Assembly: GCA_031279825.1 (NCBI GenBank)
Contig: JAITHT010000081.1
Span: 1 to 64,000, forward strand
Source: Desulfovibrio sp.
Lineage (GTDB): Bacteria > Desulfobacterota > Desulfovibrionia > Desulfovibrionales > Desulfovibrionaceae
Direction of reading: 5' to 3'
Length of the DNA: 64,000 nt
Shown here: in pieces, positions 35,271 through 43,370 of the stretch
Numbering within the stretch: position 1 is the stretch's first letter
Layout of the letters: each line of letters opens with the position of its first letter
The notes under the pieces: model-generated
What the model was told of the DNA's origin: nothing
What the model saw: the letters and a program-made list of their open reading frames with translations, nothing else
Database searches by the model: none
Translations under genes and position numbers: made by a program

Positions 35271-35356
35271 GCCGAGGTGGTGGAACTGGTAGACACGCTA
35301 TCTTGAGGGGGTAGTGCGTTACGCGCGTGAGGGTTCGAGTCCCTCCCTCGGCACCA
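35271..35356 (+). tRNA. tRNA-Leu (anticodon GAG)
   Basis: The acceptor stem GCCGAGG pairs with CCTCGGC, followed by discriminator A and an encoded CCA. The D-arm TGGTGGAACTGGTAGACACG is typical for leucine. The anticodon stem CTATC/GGTAG encloses TTGAGGG, giving GAG. The long class II variable arm (GTGCGTTACGCGCGT) and the T-loop GGTTCGAGTCC are intact. It is 86 nt long and reads CTC/CTT leucine codons. Confidence 0.97.
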
Positions 35357-35371
35357 CAAGAAAGTTCGGAG

Positions 35372-35414
35372 AAGTCCCGCAAAGTCCAAAAAAGCTTGCG
35401 GGACTTAACTTTTT
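35372..35414 (+). terminator. Intrinsic terminator after tRNA-Leu
   Basis: AAGTCCCGCA (35372-35381) pairs perfectly with TGCGGGACTT (35397-35406), followed by AACTTTTT. It lies 16 nt after the CCA end. Confidence 0.8.
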
Positions 35415-35450
35415 CAGCGAGCCGACCGCCTGCGGAAATTGCCGATGCCG

Positions 35451-35623
35451 ACTAGTGTCTAATTGCAAAAATTACAAGTATATTTTGCGGATATTTTTGC
35501 AGGATCGTCGGCTGAAAAACATGGTTTTCAGTCGACTTACGCCGCCTTCGGCGGCGCAAAATCCTCCAGGGTTTTCTAGTGTTTACTTTTGCGAGTAAAC
35601 ACTAGTGTCTAATTGCAAAAATT
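35451..35623. repeat. 150-nt unit bounded by 23-bp direct repeats
   Basis: The 23-bp sequence starting ACTAGTGTCTAATTGCAAAA occurs at 35451-35473 and again, identical, at 35601-35623. Between them are CAGCGGCGAA-free but hairpin-rich segments, including a perfect 12-bp pair CTAGTGTTTACT/AGTAAACACTAG (35576-35605) that overlaps the second repeat, and GCCGCCTTCGGCGGC. There is no open frame of merit. It may be a small non-autonomous element or its footprint after recombination. Confidence 0.6.
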
Positions 35624-35894
35624 TCTATATAGAATTTGTCAACTGCGCGCCTTTAATTTTTCGTTTTTTCCAGACAGCCGGAGGGCAAAAAGGCATAGCG
35701 TTAACATGCCCCAGTGCCCTGTACCGCTTAAGCGTTCGCATCAAACAGCATGCCGGGCGTCATGTTCCGGCATGCTGTTCGCCCTCCCGCAAATCGGCGG
35801 AACCGGAGTTGCGGAAAAACGAAAAGTCCTTTATTAAATCTCTTTTCGCCGGAACACGCGCCGACCGCGCATACCAACATATATCGGAGACATT
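35624..35894. other. Intergenic before dapL, no gene recognised
   Basis: The short plus-strand frames here show no family features. The sequence includes TGCCGGGCGTCATGTTCCGGCA-like symmetry near 35750-35775. I found no confident promoter; GGAGA at 35886-35890 is the dapL Shine-Dalgarno. Confidence 0.35.
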
Positions 35895-37148
35895 GTGGCG
35901 ATCGTCAACACACACTATCTGAACCTCCCCGGCAACTACCTGTTTTCGGAAATAGCCAAACGGGTGCAGACGCACGCGGCGGCGCATCCCGACGCCAAAC
36001 TCATCCGCCTGGGCATCGGTGACGTGACCAGCCCGCTGCCTCCTTCCGTTATAGCGGCCCTGCACCGGGCCGTGGATGAACAGGCCACGGCGGAAGGGTT
36101 TCGCGGCTACGGGCCCGAACAGGGCTACCCCTTCCTGCGCGAAACCGTCGCCGCCTCCTGCTACCACGGGCTCGGCATTCAGCCGGACGAGATATTCATC
36201 AGCGACGGGGCCAAATGCGACATCGGCAATTTTCAGGAACTGTTTGCAACCGACTGCCGCGTGGCCATCACGGACCCGGTGTATCCCGTATACGCTGACT
36301 CAAACGTCATGGCCGGCCGGGGTGGTGCCATGCCGCCGGAATCACCGGAAAACGGGCGTTTCTCCGGCCTGATCTACCTGCCCTGTACGGCGGAAAACGC
36401 TTTTGTCCCCTCCCTGCCTGAAAAGCGGCCCGATCTCATCTACCTCTGCTATCCCAATAATCCCACCGGCACCGTGCTGACAAAGGAAGAACTCGCGCAA
36501 TGGGTAGCCTACGCGCGCGAGCACGAATGCATCATCTTTTTCGACGCGGCTTACGAGGCCTTTATCCATACGCCGGACATCCCGCGCAGCATTTATGAAA
36601 TCGACGGCGCCCGCGATGTCGCGGTGGAGTTTCGCAGCTATTCCAAGGGAGCGGGCTTTACGGGCCTGCGTTGCGGCTTCGCCGTGGTGCCCAAAACCGT
36701 GTACGGCCGGCCGGCCGCCGGAAAAGGCGGCAAAAGCGGAAGCATCGCCCTGCACGGCCTGTGGAACCGGCGGCAAACGACCAAGTACAACGGCTGCCCC
36801 TATATCGTGCAGCGCGCCGCCGAGGCGGTTCACTCCCCGGAAGGGCAACGCGAAACCCGGGTCGTCATCGCCGAGTATATGGACAACGCCGGGCTCATCC
36901 GCCGCTGTTTTGAAGATCTCGGCATGAGCGTCGCGGGCGGAATCGACGCGCCCTACGTCTGGGTGCGTATTCCCAGAGGTATGGATTCCTGGACCTTTTT
37001 CGACCTGCTCCTGCAACGCGCGGGTATAGTGGGCACCCCGGGTTCCGGCTTCGGCCCCAGCGGCCGGGGCTACTTCCGCCTTACCGGATTCGGCGGGCGG
37101 GAAAACACCCGCGAAGCCGTGGAGCGACTGCGGCGATTGAGCCTGTAA
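35895..37148 (+). CDS. dapL: LL-diaminopimelate aminotransferase
   Basis: DapL converts tetrahydrodipicolinate to LL-diaminopimelate in one step, bypassing the DapD/C/E route to lysine and peptidoglycan. It is a PLP class I/II aminotransferase of 417 aa: [76 protein letters not shown] and the PLP lysine in [16 protein letters not shown] match DapL throughout. The GTG start has GGAGA 4 nt upstream. It is found in Desulfovibrionaceae, in keeping with the suggested host. Confidence 0.95.
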   Translation: MAIVNTHYLNLPGNYLFSEIAKRVQTHAAAHPDAKLIRLGIGDVTSPLPPSVIAALHRAVDEQATAEGFRGYGPEQGYPFLRETVAASCYHGLGIQPDEIFISDGAKCDIGNFQELFATDCRVAITDPVYPVYADSNVMAGRGGAMPPESPENGRFSGLIYLPCTAENAFVPSLPEKRPDLIYLCYPNNPTGTVLTKEELAQWVAYAREHECIIFFDAAYEAFIHTPDIPRSIYEIDGARDVAVEFRSYSKGAGFTGLRCGFAVVPKTVYGRPAAGKGGKSGSIALHGLWNRRQTTKYNGCPYIVQRAAEAVHSPEGQRETRVVIAEYMDNAGLIRRCFEDLGMSVAGGIDAPYVWVRIPRGMDSWTFFDLLLQRAGIVGTPGSGFGPSGRGYFRLTGFGGRENTREAVERLRRLSL

Positions 37149-37151
37149 CTC

Positions 37152-37300
37152 CCCTCATGTGTATGGGGCTCCGCCCCAAACCCCCAAGGGGCATTATGCC
37201 CCTTGACCCCTTTATTCCCGGCGGCGCTGCTTCGCGGCGCCGCCGGGCCGTGAGGACGTAAGGGAAGTCATTCCCTTTGCCCGGGAATTCGGGGAAGGCC
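37152..37300. repeat. GC-rich hairpin cluster after dapL
   Basis: Consecutive palindromes GGGGCTCCGCCCC, AAGGGGCATTATGCCCCTT, CCCGGCGGCG...CGCCGCCGGG and AAGGGAAGTCATTCCCTT follow the dapL stop. They resemble the GC-rich hairpins inside the MITE-like element near 24.2 kb and may serve as transcript ends. No gene is seen. Confidence 0.5.
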
Positions 37301-37340
37301 CGTCCCCGGAAGCAGTGAGTTACATAATACTCAATGAATT

Positions 37341-37469
37341 AGAGCAGATTAACTTTGAAACGTTGCACTCGTCGCACTCGGCGAAAACGCGTTTCGCCTA
37401 CTCCTCGTGCACGAGAGCCGACGCTTACGCTGTCGGTTGACAGAGCATTTTCACAGTGAAAATGCTCTG
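37341..37469 (-). repeat. Dispersed palindromic element, copy C
   Basis: It runs from AGAGCAGATTAACTTTGAAA through the core GGCGAAAACGCGTTTCGCC to the terminal hairpin GAGCATTTTCACAGTGAAAATGCTC. It lies 30 nt upstream of the metA start, so it is likely transcribed in the metA leader. Confidence 0.85.
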
Positions 37470-37498
37470 TCCCGTGTCTCGGGAAAAAGGAGGAGAGC

Positions 37499-38440
37499 AT
37501 GCCCATCAATATTCCGGCGGATTTGCCCGCCCACAGTAAATTGGAAGAAGAAAACATCTTCGTCATGTCCGAGGACCGGGCAAAGGTGCAGGACATCCGG
37601 CCGCTGCGCATAGCCATCGTCAACCTCATGCCCACGAAAATCGCCACGGAAACCCAGCTTCTGCGCCTGCTCGGCAATTCCCCCGTACAGGTGGACATCA
37701 CGCTCATCAAGGCGGAAAGGCATATCTCCAAAAATACTTCCATCGAGCACCTGGAGCGTTTTTACACCGCCTTTTCCCGGATACGGGCAAAAAAATTCGA
37801 CGGCATGATCATCACCGGCGCACCGGTGGAGCAACTTGATTTTTCCGAAGTCGATTACTGGGACGAGCTTGAGGCCATCATGGACCACAGCCGCACCCAC
37901 GTCTTTTCCACGCTGCACATCTGCTGGGGGGCGCAGGCCGGCCTCTTTCACCATTACGGCATCAAGAAGCATCCCCTGCCGGAAAAACTCTCCGGCGTGT
38001 TCCCGCATACGGTGCATAACAGGCTCGACCCCATCTTCCGCGGCTTTGACGACATCTTCCACATGCCGCACTCGCGCTATACGCAAGTGCGCCGGGAAGA
38101 CATTCTGGCCGTGCCGGATCTCGCCGTCCTCGCCGAATCCCCCGAAGCCGGCGTATGCGTGATCAAAGCCCGTGACAGGCGCCAGTTCTTCATTACCGGG
38201 CACATGGAATACGATGCCGACACTCTGGCCAGGGAATACCAGCGGGACAAAGACAAAGGTCTGCCAATCGCTCCTCCGCGCCATTATTTTCCCGACAACG
38301 ACCCATCAAAACCGCCTCTGGTCTTCTGGAGGGCGCACGCGAACCTGTTCTTTTCCAACTGGCTTAACTTTTACGTCTATCAGGAAACGCCCTTCGAACT
38401 GGACGCCATCGGCGCACAAAACCCGCCGGCCAAGGCATAG
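37499..38440 (+). CDS. metA: Homoserine O-acyltransferase (MetA), predicted acetyl-CoA type
   Basis: MetA activates homoserine for methionine synthesis. The 313-aa protein has the catalytic cysteine in HICWGAQAG (Cys142, same number as E. coli) and a C-terminal [14 protein letters not shown]. Residue 111 is Glu ([11 protein letters not shown]). In characterised MetA proteins Glu at this position selects acetyl-CoA, while Gly selects succinyl-CoA, so O-acetylhomoserine is the expected product. AAAGGAGGAG precedes the ATG. The partner MetI lies 6 kb away, and the gene stands alone after repeat copy C. Confidence 0.93.
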   Translation: MPINIPADLPAHSKLEEENIFVMSEDRAKVQDIRPLRIAIVNLMPTKIATETQLLRLLGNSPVQVDITLIKAERHISKNTSIEHLERFYTAFSRIRAKKFDGMIITGAPVEQLDFSEVDYWDELEAIMDHSRTHVFSTLHICWGAQAGLFHHYGIKKHPLPEKLSGVFPHTVHNRLDPIFRGFDDIFHMPHSRYTQVRREDILAVPDLAVLAESPEAGVCVIKARDRRQFFITGHMEYDADTLAREYQRDKDKGLPIAPPRHYFPDNDPSKPPLVFWRAHANLFFSNWLNFYVYQETPFELDAIGAQNPPAKA

Positions 38441-38537
38441 CGCATTTTCCGCCGGTACGCCGTACCAAGACCATTCGTCAGCCGCCGGGCGGATCAGCGC
38501 GCGCCGTAAAGGCAAACGCTGTATCAACCGGCACTTA

Positions 38538-39047
38538 TCAGAGACTTTCCCAGATAAGCGGCACGGACAGACAGATTATGCCGATGCCGATGCTCAGCTT
38601 GACCACGAAGCCCCCGAAACGACCGAGGGTCGCGCCGAAAGCAGCGCTCATCGCTGCGGCGTTGCCGGCACCCTGTATTTTCTCCATGAGAAAACAGCCT
38701 ATAAAGCCTCCGGCCAGGGCCCCCGGCAACGCGCCGAAGCCGAAAAACACGGGAGCGCACAAAAAGCCGCCGATCAGAGCGCCGATAATGCCCCCCACGC
38801 TCCCTTTGCTGCTGCCGCCGAAGCGTTTGGCGCCGTAATAGCCGGCAAAGAACTCGACAAGTTCCCCGATGCCGGCCAGACCGACGGCCAGGGCGAAAAA
38901 GCGCCAGCCGAAATGCGCGGAATCGACGAAAAAAGACCAGCCGGCGGCAATGGCGATAATGGTCCAGGTGCCCGGCAGGCCGAGAAATATCAGCATAAGC
39001 GAAAGGATCATGAGAGCGGTGCATATAACGGCCGCAAGGTACAGCAC
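38538..39047 (-). CDS. DUF456 family membrane protein
   Basis: A 169-aa hydrophobic protein. LMLIFLGLPGTWTIIAIAAGWSFF is the hallmark N-terminal segment of DUF456, and the glycine-rich helical pairs GGIIGALIGGFLCAPVFFGFGALPGALAGGFIGCFLME are typical of the family. About five membrane segments are expected. Function is unknown. The GTG start at 39047 is chosen because AGGAGG lies 5-6 nt upstream and homology begins there; the ORF track start has no such signal. It is transcribed toward the metA 3' end. Confidence 0.8.
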   Translation of the reverse strand: MLYLAAVICTALMILSLMLIFLGLPGTWTIIAIAAGWSFFVDSAHFGWRFFALAVGLAGIGELVEFFAGYYGAKRFGGSSKGSVGGIIGALIGGFLCAPVFFGFGALPGALAGGFIGCFLMEKIQGAGNAAAMSAAFGATLGRFGGFVVKLSIGIGIICLSVPLIWESL

Positions 39048-39428
39048 GGGATCCTCCTGAAAAAAACGGTTATCCGCGAAAAGTGTCTTTCCGGACGGCG
39101 GCATGCCGCTCCGGCAAAGGTAAACCGCAGGAATATACCCGCAAAACAGTATGAGGGCAATCGGACGCATCGCGCCCCGCGACGCGTCCGTCGCCGAAGA
39201 AGACCTTGTCGTTTGTTGACGCCTGCCCCGCTTCAGGCTATGCTTTTAAGACCGCGCAACCCGGCCGCATGCGTACATGCCTCCGGATGCCTTGTAACGG
39301 CCTTGCGATGCCCGTCAATTTTTCGCTATTTATAGATTGCCGAAGTTTATTCGACGATTTTCACGCCGTTTTCTTCCTGTATCCCCGGCGCTGTTGACGG
39401 AAAAGCCGGCACACGTGGAGCTCCCGCC
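39048..39428. other. Intergenic between divergent genes
   Basis: No gene is recognised between the DUF456 gene (leftward) and the DUF1538 gene (rightward). Short plus-strand frames here lack features. The GTGGAG at 39415-39420 is a Shine-Dalgarno-like signal 8 nt before an in-frame ATA (see the DUF1538 entry). Confidence 0.4.
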
Positions 39429-39482
39429 ATAACTGACTTTATCGAAAAACTTAAAGAATCCGCTATTTCTGTCCTTCCGGTA

Positions 39483-40925
39483 ATGGCCATCGTGCTGCTG
39501 CTCGGTATGACCATCGCCCCTCTCGGTCAGGGGCAGATCCCGCAGTTTCTGGCCGGTGGCGTATTGCTGATTCTGGGTCTGAGCATCTTTTTGCTCGGCG
39601 CGGAACTTTCCATGGTTCCTTTCGGCCAACTCGTGGGTTCGGCCCTGACGCGCAAACGCAGCTTCGCGCTTATGCTGGCCGCCTCTTTCGCCATCGGTTT
39701 CGCCATTACCGTCGCCGAGCCGGACGTGCAGGTTCTTGCGACGCAGGTCGCTGAGATCATGCCCGGCATGGATAAAGGCCCGCTGCTCCTGGTCATAGCC
39801 GTGGGCGTGGGGCTTTTTCTGCTCGTCGGCACGGGCCGCATCATTATGCAGATCCCTTTGCGCCATCTCCTGGCGGGCTTTTATCTCGCACTCTTCGGTA
39901 TATGCTCCCTGGCGGACTCCGGATTCGTCGGCGTGGCCTTTGACGCGGGCGGCGCGACCACCGGGCCTGTTACCGTTCCCTTTATCATGGCCATCGGCGT
40001 AGGGGTGGCCGCGGCCGGACGCGGCAAGGCGGGAGCTGACGACAGTTTCGGCCTGGTCGGCCTCGCGTCCATCGGACCCGTCGCCGCGGTGGCGGCATTC
40101 GGGCTGGCCTTCGGCGGCGGCCTGACGGGAACCGCCGCCGGGCCGGATGCTCCGGCGGTTCAGTCCGTGTTCGACGCCTTTGCCTCCATCCTGCCTCATA
40201 TCATGCTGGAAATCTCCCTGGCTTTGCTTCCCCTGCTCGTTATGTTCCTCATCTTTCAAATCGTGCTGCTGCGCCTGCCCGCGGAGCGGGTAAAGCGTAT
40301 GATTTTCGGCCTCGTGTATACCTATATCGGCTTGGTGGCCTTTATGACCGGAGTGTCCGGCGGCTTTTCTCCGGTGGGGAAATCCCTCGGCTTCGCCTTG
40401 GGAACCTATGCGGAAACGGCCCTTATCCCCGTGGGTTTTTTGCTCGGGTCCGTGGTGGTGTGCGCGGAACCGGCCGTCTGGATACTGACCCGGCAGATCG
40501 AAGAGATCTCGGGCGGGCACATTCAACGCAAGATCATGTTCGCGGCCCTTTCCCTCAGCATAGCGGCGGCCGTGGTCCTCGGCATGCTCCGCGTCGTCAC
40601 CGGCATGAGCATCTGGTTCGCGCTCGTGCCCGGCTACGCCCTGGCGCTTATCCTGACCAGATTCTGCCCGCCCCTGTTCACGGCCATAGCTTTTGATTCC
40701 GGTGGGGTGGCTTCCGGCCCCATGGCGACGACCTTCATCCTGTCCCTGACCCTCGGCGCATCCGCGGCCTGTGACGGGAATCCGGCCACCGACGCCTTCG
40801 GCATGATCGCCATGATCGCCATGGCCCCGCTCATCACCATTCAATTCCTCGGCATGATTTTCAAGCGCTTGAAAAAACGGCAAAGGCAACTGAAAAACGC
40901 GCCCGAGAGGAAAAATGAAACATGA
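39483..40925 (+). CDS. DUF1538 membrane protein
   Basis: This is a polytopic protein built from two similar halves, each with AFDAGGATTGPVTVPFIMAIGVGVAA or AFDSGGVASGPMATTFILSLTLGASA, the duplicated DUF1538 motif. About 12 membrane helices are expected, and transport is the likely role, though the substrate is unknown. The first ATG in frame is 39483, but it has no Shine-Dalgarno. The frame stays open upstream, with DFIEKLKESAISVLPV matching the family's usual N-terminus. There GTGGAG is followed 8 nt later by ATA 39429, and no ATG, GTG or TTG occurs between the upstream stop and 39483. The true start may therefore be ATA 39429. The stop overlaps the P-II gene by 4 nt. Confidence 0.82.
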   Translation: MAIVLLLGMTIAPLGQGQIPQFLAGGVLLILGLSIFLLGAELSMVPFGQLVGSALTRKRSFALMLAASFAIGFAITVAEPDVQVLATQVAEIMPGMDKGPLLLVIAVGVGLFLLVGTGRIIMQIPLRHLLAGFYLALFGICSLADSGFVGVAFDAGGATTGPVTVPFIMAIGVGVAAAGRGKAGADDSFGLVGLASIGPVAAVAAFGLAFGGGLTGTAAGPDAPAVQSVFDAFASILPHIMLEISLALLPLLVMFLIFQIVLLRLPAERVKRMIFGLVYTYIGLVAFMTGVSGGFSPVGKSLGFALGTYAETALIPVGFLLGSVVVCAEPAVWILTRQIEEISGGHIQRKIMFAALSLSIAAAVVLGMLRVVTGMSIWFALVPGYALALILTRFCPPLFTAIAFDSGGVASGPMATTFILSLTLGASAACDGNPATDAFGMIAMIAMAPLITIQFLGMIFKRLKKRQRQLKNAPERKNET

Positions 40926-41593
40926 ACCTTGCCAGTATACCCGGTACATTGCTCATCAGCATGGTGGGCCGTCATAAGGGTGAACGCTTCATGGCCGCTG
41001 CCAAGGCGGCCGGCGCGCGCGGCGGCACCATAGCCTGCGGCCGCGCCGTCACGGACAGCAAAATTCTGCAGGCCCTTTTTCTGGCCGATGTGCGGCAGGA
41101 TATCGTCTTCACCCTTATGAGGGACGAGGCGGATGCCGTCATCAGCGCCGTGCGCGCGGCCTGCCGCGAACAGCCCAGGAAATTGGGGGGCATCGCCCTT
41201 GTGCTGGATGTTTCCGGCATGCTTGTCCGCCGTCCCCAAAGCGCCGCCGCCGGACCCGCCGAAGGCGCAAGGAGCAAAACAATGGAATCTGGATACACTT
41301 TGCTGACGGTCATCGTAAGCAACGGCTATGCCGACGACGTTATGGCCAAGGCCAGACAGGCCGGAGCGCGCGGCGGCACCATCCTGACAGGGCGCGGTAC
41401 CGCGTCCGAGGAGGATGTGAAATTCTTCGGCATCACTCTGGTGCCGGAAAAAGAGTTGCTCATGATCGTCGCGGAAAAAGCTATGGCCGCCCCGATCCTT
41501 GAGGCCATCCGCACCGTGCCCGCCCTGGCCGAGCCCGGCGGCGGCATCGTATACTCCATGAACGTCGAAGAGGTTATTCTCTTGGGGCAGTAA
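40922..41593 (+). CDS. Tandem P-II-like protein
   Basis: Two P-II/GlnB-like ferredoxin-fold domains lie in one 223-aa chain. Each has the signature AAGARGGTIACGRAV (about 29-43) or QAGARGGTILTGRGT (about 143-157), and each ends with an acidic or hydrophobic strand (KLGGIALVLDVSGM; GGGIVYSMNVEEVILL). Canonical P-II proteins bind ATP/ADP and 2-oxoglutarate and control transporters such as AmtB by plugging them. Translational overlap with the DUF1538 gene suggests this protein regulates that membrane protein. No uridylylation-loop tyrosine motif like GlnB's is evident. Confidence 0.82.
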   Translation: MNLASIPGTLLISMVGRHKGERFMAAAKAAGARGGTIACGRAVTDSKILQALFLADVRQDIVFTLMRDEADAVISAVRAACREQPRKLGGIALVLDVSGMLVRRPQSAAAGPAEGARSKTMESGYTLLTVIVSNGYADDVMAKARQAGARGGTILTGRGTASEEDVKFFGITLVPEKELLMIVAEKAMAAPILEAIRTVPALAEPGGGIVYSMNVEEVILLGQ

Positions 41594-41642
41594 GGGCAAC
41601 CTCGCGCGATTGAGGGGAATACGGCGTGGACGGCCGCATCCG

Positions 41643-41799
41643 GAGAGCATTTTCACTTTGAAAATGCTCCAGGGCAGATTAACTTTGAAACGTTACACTC
41701 GTCGCCCTCGGCGAAAACACGTTTCGCCTGCTCCTCGTGCACGAGAGCCGACGCTTACGCTGCCGGTTGACAGAGCGTTTTCACTTTGAACATGCTCTG
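41643..41799 (-). repeat. Dispersed palindromic element, copy D (both hairpins)
   Basis: The most complete copy. Hairpin GAGCATTTTCACTTTGAAAATGCTC, then CAGATTAACTTTGAAACGTTAC, core GGCGAAAACACGTTTCGCC, then GACGCTTACGCTGCCGG and a second hairpin AGAGCGTTTTCACTTTGAACATGCTCT. It lies between the P-II gene and lhgO. Confidence 0.9.
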
Positions 41800-41970
41800 A
41801 TTGTTTCTCACAACGACAGGGCCACTCACGCCCGCAGGCATTCTGAAAAAAGTGAAACGGAATTGGCCTGTTGAGATACAGAGCACGCGAGTTTGCTGAA
41901 GCTCGAAAAACTTCCGCCCGTCCGCGCCTCGCCGTCCGGCACAGCCGCCATACCAAGGAAAAAACTACCT

Positions 41971-43182
41971 ATGAAAACACCGCAGGCATGCCGTATTCTG
42001 ATTTGCGGCGCAGGCATCATCGGTATCACTCTGGCCCGCGAACTTATTTCACGCGGCCTTGAGGATATAACCCTGATTGAAGCGGAAGCGGCCCTCGGCG
42101 CTCACTCTTCCGGCCGTAACAGCGGTGTGCTGCATTCGGGTATCTACTATGCCCCGGAGAGCGTACGCGCGAAAACATGCCTTGAGGGCAATCGCCTGTT
42201 GCGGGCGTGGTGTGAAGAAAAAGGCCTGCCGCTGGCCGTGACGGGCAAGGTCATTGTGGCCCGTCGCGAAGAGGAACTCATCTCCATGGAGAATTTGCGC
42301 CGGCGGGCCGAAAGCAACGGAGCTACGGTACGCGTGGTGGACGAAAAAGAATTGCGGGAAATCGAGCCACTTGCCCGCACGGTGGGGAACATGGCTCTGT
42401 ATTCTCCTGAAACCGCCGTTCTGGATCCCAAGGCAACCCTTGAATCCCTCACGCAGGACTGTCTTGCCGGCAAAAAAGCCCGCCTGCTGTACAACACGCG
42501 CTTTACGGGACTGAAAGACCCGCGCGTCGCAAAAACCACCGGGGGAGACATCGCCTTTTCCTATTTCATCAACACCGCCGGGCCCTTCAGCGATGTGGTG
42601 GCGCATGCCTTCGGCCTCGGCAGGCACTACGCACTGATACCCTTCAAGGGTATTTATCAGGAATTCGCATCCCCTCATGCCGCGCAGGTGCGCGGCAATA
42701 TTTATCCCGTGCCTGATCCGCGAAATCCCTTTCTGGGCGTACATTTTACCCGCAGCATCAGCGGACGCGTATACGTGGGACCAACGGCCATACCGGCTTT
42801 CAGCCGCTTGAATTATAAAATAATTTCGGATATTTGCTTACGTGAGGTTCCTTCCGTCATACACGCCGTTTTCATGATGTTCACGCGCAATCCGGGTTTT
42901 CGCGCCATAGCCTTGAGCGAGCCCAGAAAATATTTTTCGCGTTTTTTCCATGCGGACGCTCAAGAACTGGTGCGGCAACTCGCCCCGCAAGAAATACTCC
43001 CCTGCTCTAAAGTCGGCCTGCGCCATCAACTTGTCGATACGCGGGATTGGACGATGGTCATGGATTTTCTGGCGGAGCGGGATGAGCGGAGTTTTCATGT
43101 GCTCAACGCCATATCGCCCGGCTTCACAAGCTCCATGGCCCTGGCGAAACATATGGCCGAAACGATACTCCCCCACCTTTAG
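41971..43182 (+). CDS. lhgO: L-2-hydroxyglutarate oxidase (LhgO)
   Basis: This is a DAO-family flavoenzyme that oxidises L-2-hydroxyglutarate to 2-oxoglutarate, as a repair or lysine/glutarate catabolic step. ILICGAGIIGITLARELISRG is the FAD-binding motif, followed by ALGAHSSGRNSGVLHSGIYYAPESVRAKTCLEGNRLL, very typical of LhgO. SPGFTSSMALAKHMAE closes the FAD site. Length is 403 aa from ATG 41971, with AAGGAA about 10 nt upstream; the longer ORF start is inside non-conserved sequence. It stands next to a D-2-hydroxyacid dehydrogenase fusion. Confidence 0.9.
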   Translation: MKTPQACRILICGAGIIGITLARELISRGLEDITLIEAEAALGAHSSGRNSGVLHSGIYYAPESVRAKTCLEGNRLLRAWCEEKGLPLAVTGKVIVARREEELISMENLRRRAESNGATVRVVDEKELREIEPLARTVGNMALYSPETAVLDPKATLESLTQDCLAGKKARLLYNTRFTGLKDPRVAKTTGGDIAFSYFINTAGPFSDVVAHAFGLGRHYALIPFKGIYQEFASPHAAQVRGNIYPVPDPRNPFLGVHFTRSISGRVYVGPTAIPAFSRLNYKIISDICLREVPSVIHAVFMMFTRNPGFRAIALSEPRKYFSRFFHADAQELVRQLAPQEILPCSKVGLRHQLVDTRDWTMVMDFLAERDERSFHVLNAISPGFTSSMALAKHMAETILPHL

Positions 43183-43185
43183 ACA

Positions 43186-43297
43186 AGGCGCCGCACTCGT
43201 CGTTTACGGCGAAACGGGTTTCTCCTACTCCTCGTGTGCGCGAGTCAGCGCTTGCGCCGCCGGTTGACAGGCAGGTTCAAAATGAAAATACTCTCAA
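43186..43297 (-). repeat. Dispersed palindromic element, copy E
   Basis: CCGCACTCGTC, the core GGCGAAACGGGTTTCTCC, CTCCTCGTGTGCGCGAG, GCGCTTGCGCCGCCGG and a weak terminal hairpin (GTTCAAAATGAAAATAC) mark a diverged copy between lhgO and the large oxidoreductase gene. Confidence 0.7.
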
Positions 43298-43370
43298 GAG
43301 TTCATTGCGGCTCTCGTAGCGCAATTTCCTTATTGCCTGTGCTCTCAAATACCAATGAACAGGAATCGCC

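Noticed and set aside
39330-40949. 539-aa minus-strand ORF antisense to the DUF1538 gene
   Set aside because: Low-complexity Gly/His/Asp/Arg sequence; the plus strand has the duplicated DUF1538 motif.
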